This document shows positions 24,267 to 27,041 of a DNA stretch of 27,041 nt, one piece after another. Source of the DNA: an uncultured Clostridium sp. (GTDB lineage: Bacteria > Bacillota > Clostridia > TANB77 > CAG-508); NCBI GenBank assembly GCA_900553685.1, contig USEI01000020.1, forward strand, positions 1-27,041, in the 5' to 3' direction. Numbering within the stretch: the first letter of the stretch is position 1; the number at the start of each line of letters is the position of its first letter. The notes under the pieces are model-generated. The model ran no database searches. It was not told the DNA's origin and worked only from the letters and a program-made list of their open reading frames with translations. A program made the position numbers and the translations under genes.

Positions 24267-25040
24267 TTATTTATAAAGTCTTTTTATATGTTCTAAAGCA
24301 GTTTTTTCTAATCTTGAAACTTGCGCTTGAGATATACCTATTTCATCTGCAACTTCCATTTGTGTTCTACCCATAAAAAATCTTTTATCTATTATCATCC
24401 TTTCTTTATCATTTAATCTTTTTAGTGCTTCATTCATAGTTATATTCTCTGCCCATAATTCATCTGTATTTTTTTTATCCTTTACTTGATCCATAATATA
24501 AAGACTATCCGCTCCATCATTATATACTGGTTCTTGGAGTGATACTGGATCTTGTATTGCATCTAAACTTAAAACAACTTCTTCTCTTTCAACATCTAGC
24601 TCTTTTGCTATTTCTTCAATAGTAGGCTCTTTTCCATTTTCTCTACTCAATTTTTCTTTTGCTTGTAGTACTTTATATGCTAAATCTCTAACTGATCTGC
24701 TTACTCTTACCATATTGTTATCTCTTAAATATCTTCTGATTTCTCCTATAATCATTGGAACAGCATAAGTTGAAAGTTGTATATCCAAACTTGTATCGAA
24801 ATTATCTATAGCTTTTATTAGTCCAACACAACCAACTTGAAAAAGATCATCTGCATTTTCTCCTCTGCCACAAAATCTCTGAATTACACTTAATACCAAT
24901 CTTAAATTTCCATTAATTAATTCTTCTCTTGCAGTTTTATCTCCTTCCTGCATCTTTTTGAATAATATCCTTGTTTCTTCTACTGTTAAAACTTGTAATT
25001 TAGAGGTGTTTACATTTGCAATTTCTACTCTATTAATCAA
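24267..25040 (-). CDS. sigG: Sporulation sigma factor SigG (late forespore)
   Basis: Sigma-G directs late forespore transcription (spore coat-core proteins, germination and DNA-protection genes). The 257-aa protein begins with 'VEIANVNTSKLQVLT', the SigG signature, followed by region 2 ('NLRLVLSVIQRFCGRGENADDLFQVGCVGLIKAIDNFD', 'LSTYAVPMIIGEIRRYLRD'), region 3 and region 4 with the helix-turn-helix 'TQMEVADEIGISQAQVSRLEK'. The start is a TTG at 25040-25038, chosen because AGGAGG lies 7 nt upstream. That Shine-Dalgarno is locked in a 23-bp hairpin on read-through RNA, while a sigma-F-like promoter at 25103-25074 would produce a transcript starting beyond the 5' arm. In Bacillus, sigG follows sigE; here a DnaB-like gene is upstream. 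Confidence 0.95.
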   Translation of the reverse strand: MINRVEIANVNTSKLQVLTVEETRILFKKMQEGDKTAREELINGNLRLVLSVIQRFCGRGENADDLFQVGCVGLIKAIDNFDTSLDIQLSTYAVPMIIGEIRRYLRDNNMVRVSRSVRDLAYKVLQAKEKLSRENGKEPTIEEIAKELDVEREEVVLSLDAIQDPVSLQEPVYNDGADSLYIMDQVKDKKNTDELWAENITMNEALKRLNDKERMIIDKRFFMGRTQMEVADEIGISQAQVSRLEKTALEHIKRLYK

Positions 25041-25043
25041 AAT

Positions 25044-25096
25044 AAAACCTCCTCTTGAAAATAATGTTATTTACATTATTTCCAAAAGGAGGTTTT
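25044..25096 (-). terminator. 23-bp hairpin: terminator of upstream gene and lock on the sigG Shine-Dalgarno
   Basis: On the minus-strand RNA, 25096-25074 pairs with 25066-25044 along 23 consecutive positions (21 Watson-Crick, two G-U), with a 7-nt loop at 25073-25067. TTTTATTTTG follows the 3' arm. The sigG Shine-Dalgarno AGGAGG (25053-25048) is wholly inside the 3' arm. The two non-Watson-Crick pairs are G-U only on the transcribed strand; on the + strand they would be A-C mismatches, which indicates a structure acting in minus-strand RNA. It starts 20 nt after the stop of the DnaB-like gene. Confidence 0.85.
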
Positions 25097-25103
25097 TTTA
25101 TAC
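25074..25103 (-). promoter_or_regulatory. Candidate sigma-F (forespore) promoter of sigG
   Basis: On the minus strand GTATA (25103-25099), 15 bp and GGAAATAATG (25083-25074) fit the sigma-F pattern GYWTA - N15 - GGNRANANTW at all specified positions but the last. The predicted start near 25067 falls in the loop of the hairpin. In Bacillus, sigG (spoIIIG) is transcribed by sigma-F. Confidence 0.6.
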
Positions 25104-25115
25104 TATTATTAATTA

Positions 25116-27041
25116 TTAATCTTCTTCAATTTCTGTTTGTTTTAGTCTTAAATGTCCTAATTCTTCCCAACTATTATAAGCTAAATTTAATCTAAATAAT
25201 ACTGTTGGTTTTGCTCCTGCCCTATTTTTATCAACAACACAAGCATAAAATCTGACATCAGTATCTTTAGGTACATCAATATCATAGCATTTTTCAAATT
25301 GATCTGTATCAGAATATTCGTATTTATGAAGAGATTGCCTGCTTATTTGTTTTATCAAACATAAGGTATCTAATACTTCTTTAGCAGTCTTACTTGCTGA
25401 CATATCATTAATTGTTAAGTTTACTGGTAGAGTGCTACTTTCTAATAATTGCATTGAAGAAGCAATAAATATCTTAAATTTTTGAGCTAAATTTGAAAGT
25501 ATTGTAGCAGTCTTTTTAACTTCATCACTGTTACCGATATTTGCCGTATCAGCTTTTAAAGTATCATAAAACATATAATGAATTCCTTCTTTATAGTAAT
25601 AATTCATTATAATTTTTCTTAAATCATCATTTGTATGTTCTGTTATATGGATAAAGAAAATAGAATTATTTACTTGTGTATTAACCCACTCAGTTACTTC
25701 AATTGTATGCCTAAAATCACTTGAATTCTTTCTTAATTTTTCAACATATTCTTCTTGAGTTTCATCAGGTTTTCTTAAAATGTAGCCATCTTCATCACAC
25801 TTTACTCTCTTTCCCTTATCTGGTCTAAATTTTAACTCCAGCAATTCTCCTTCTGAAATGTGTAGGTTTTGACCATGTATTTTTTGTATCTCCGGATTAT
25901 TTAAAATTGTTGTTATCATACAAAGTTTCATCTTTTCTTCTGACATTTCATTTGAAATTATTAAAACTTTCTCTTTATGAATAAATGAAATATATGCGGC
26001 TAAATTTATTGTAAATCTACTTTTACCAGAGTTTGAAGGCATTGCATAGCACATTGTTTCTCCTTTTCTTAAACCTTTAAAAACTGTTGATAAAATATTG
26101 AAAGGTATTGATATACCATTACTTAATTCGTTATCACCAGCAAGTAAGAAACTAGTTACGTCATTATTTAATCTTCCTTGACTTAATCCGGTTGTAACTG
26201 TTATTTGTTCTAATGCACTTTCAACTTCTTCTACTGTCATATCAGCATATAACTCATAATTCGTAATTTCTAATATTTTTTGTTGTATAGCAGAAGTTGC
26301 TGCACTCACATAATTTTTCTTTAATATGAATAATTTTTTTAGTTCTATATAAACATTTTCCAAATTATAATTTTTAGCAGCAGCTATTCTTCTAACTTTT
26401 AATTTTAAATCATAAGTATTTGGTGTCTCTCTTGGTAGTTGAAACTTATCTTTAGCAATAGCTGGAGCATATGCTTCACCATCTCTAAATAATACTATTT
26501 TATATAGATTCATTAACTCATCATCTGAAAATCTGCAATCATCATATTTTAAATAATATCTAGACATTGCTTTTGGATTATTAAATAATAATCCGATGTA
26601 AATACACTCTAATTCCAAATCTACTAGTTCATCTGGATACATACTCTCTTCTTCAGATTCTTCTTCGTCATCATCCTTATCTTCTTCTAATATCTCTGTA
26701 ATTTCTTCTACTTCATCTTCTGCTTCTTCAGTATTTTCATTAGTATCTTCATCTGTTTCATCACCTTTTGTATCTTCATCATTTTCAATTTCTGAATTTT
26801 CTAATTCTGCATTTATTTCTTTGTCTAAATTTTCATCATGTTTTTCTTGTTCATCAAAACCTTGCTCTTTGTCCTCTGAAATTTCATCTAGGTTCTCAGC
26901 TTTCTCAATATTTTCTATATCTTCATTTTCTGATTCTGAAAGTTCTTTTATGTTCTCTGAATCACCAGTTTTATTTTCTTCAACTTCTTCTAGTTCCTCG
27001 TCATCATCTAATTCTAATGTATCATCTTCTTCATCTAATTC
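25116..27041 (-). CDS. DnaB-like RecA-fold ATPase with acidic N-terminal region (5' end outside window)
   Basis: The frame is open from the window edge at 27041 to the stop at 25116 (641 codons visible), so the gene is partial. The first 133 visible residues are dominated by Glu, Asp and Asn and are probably disordered. An internal ATG at 26642 lacks a Shine-Dalgarno, so I do not take it as the start. A helical region like the DnaB N-domain follows, then a RecA-fold ATPase with Walker A 'AMPSNSGKSRF' (Lys at residue 207 from that ATG), 'KVLIISNEMSEEKM' like the DnaB motif after Walker A, a Walker B Asp in 'IHYMFYDTLKAD', and a C-terminal 'VVDKNRAGAKPTVLFRLN' like the DnaB arginine-finger strand. 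The leading Gly of Walker A is missing. It may be a helicase or helicase-derived ATPase rather than the main replicative helicase; the acidic tail is not usual in DnaB. Confidence 0.7.
   Translation of the reverse strand, partial: ELDEEDDTLELDDDEELEEVEENKTGDSENIKELSESENEDIENIEKAENLDEISEDKEQGFDEQEKHDENLDKEINAELENSEIENDEDTKGDETDEDTNENTEEAEDEVEEITEILEEDKDDDEEESEEESMYPDELVDLELECIYIGLLFNNPKAMSRYYLKYDDCRFSDDELMNLYKIVLFRDGEAYAPAIAKDKFQLPRETPNTYDLKLKVRRIAAAKNYNLENVYIELKKLFILKKNYVSAATSAIQQKILEITNYELYADMTVEEVESALEQITVTTGLSQGRLNNDVTSFLLAGDNELSNGISIPFNILSTVFKGLRKGETMCYAMPSNSGKSRFTINLAAYISFIHKEKVLIISNEMSEEKMKLCMITTILNNPEIQKIHGQNLHISEGELLELKFRPDKGKRVKCDEDGYILRKPDETQEEYVEKLRKNSSDFRHTIEVTEWVNTQVNNSIFFIHITEHTNDDLRKIIMNYYYKEGIHYMFYDTLKADTANIGNSDEVKKTATILSNLAQKFKIFIASSMQLLESSTLPVNLTINDMSASKTAKEVLDTLCLIKQISRQSLHKYEYSDTDQFEKCYDIDVPKDTDVRFYACVVDKNRAGAKPTVLFRLNLAYNSWEELGHLRLKQTEIEED

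Noticed and set aside
1..27041. CRISPR arrays, tRNA genes, insertion sequences or prophage
   Set aside because: No direct-repeat/spacer pattern, cloverleaf, transposase or phage structural gene was seen on either strand.

Overview
The window is a stretch of chromosome from a very AT-rich, spore-forming member of the Clostridia (Bacillota), probably a gut-type lineage. The evidence is the low-GC codon use, Firmicutes-type Shine-Dalgarno sites (AAGGAGG), classic TTGACA/TATAAT promoters, intrinsic terminators after most operons, and sporulation genes (sigG, a SpoIVFA/SpoIVFB pair, a BofC-like gene, a YlmC/YmxH gene) among housekeeping genes. No rRNA, tRNA, CRISPR array or insertion sequence was recognised.

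Layout. (1) 1-2641: a ClpE-type Clp ATPase on the + strand, with a CIRCE-like operator and a sigma-A promoter upstream. (2) 2643-9010: on the - strand, a BofC-like membrane protein, then the operon aspS - NlpC/P60 wall hydrolase - comEC, driven from one promoter near 9000. (3) 9018-11190: a membrane-anchored SUMF1/FGE-fold protein and the rplU-rpmA operon with a leader. (4) 11314-15048: a small orphan gene and the dnaG-rpoD operon (primase and main sigma factor). (5) 15160-16835: carD and a dUTPase, with an AT-rich gap between them. (6) 16929-19681: an HD-domain protein, a ProA-like protein lacking its catalytic cysteine, and a DHH/NrnA-type phosphoesterase, closely packed. (7) 19743-20942: rpsF-ssb-rpsR. 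(8) 20948-23380: a small anchored protein, the SpoIVFB-like and SpoIVFA-like proteins, and a tail-anchored protein. (9) 23469-23882: a compositionally foreign small membrane protein with its own promoter and terminator. (10) 23942-27041: ylmC/ymxH (+), sigG (-), and a DnaB-like ATPase with a very acidic N-terminus that runs off the right edge.

Functional themes are macromolecular synthesis (dnaG, ssb, aspS, rplU, rpmA, rpsF, rpsR, rpoD, carD), nucleotide hygiene (dut, DHH, HD), DNA uptake, wall remodelling and sporulation control. The most striking element lies just upstream of sigG. A near-perfect 23-bp RNA hairpin contains the sigG Shine-Dalgarno in its 3' arm, while a sigma-F-like promoter sits across the 5' arm, placed so that its transcript would start in the loop and leave the Shine-Dalgarno free. 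This predicts that sigG is silent on read-through RNA and is translated only when forespore polymerase starts the message. Other notable points are the ProA-like pseudoenzyme, an L27 without the Firmicutes cleavable extension and without the prp gene, a SpoIVFB-like protease without its CBS domain, and the foreign-looking 94-aa membrane protein.
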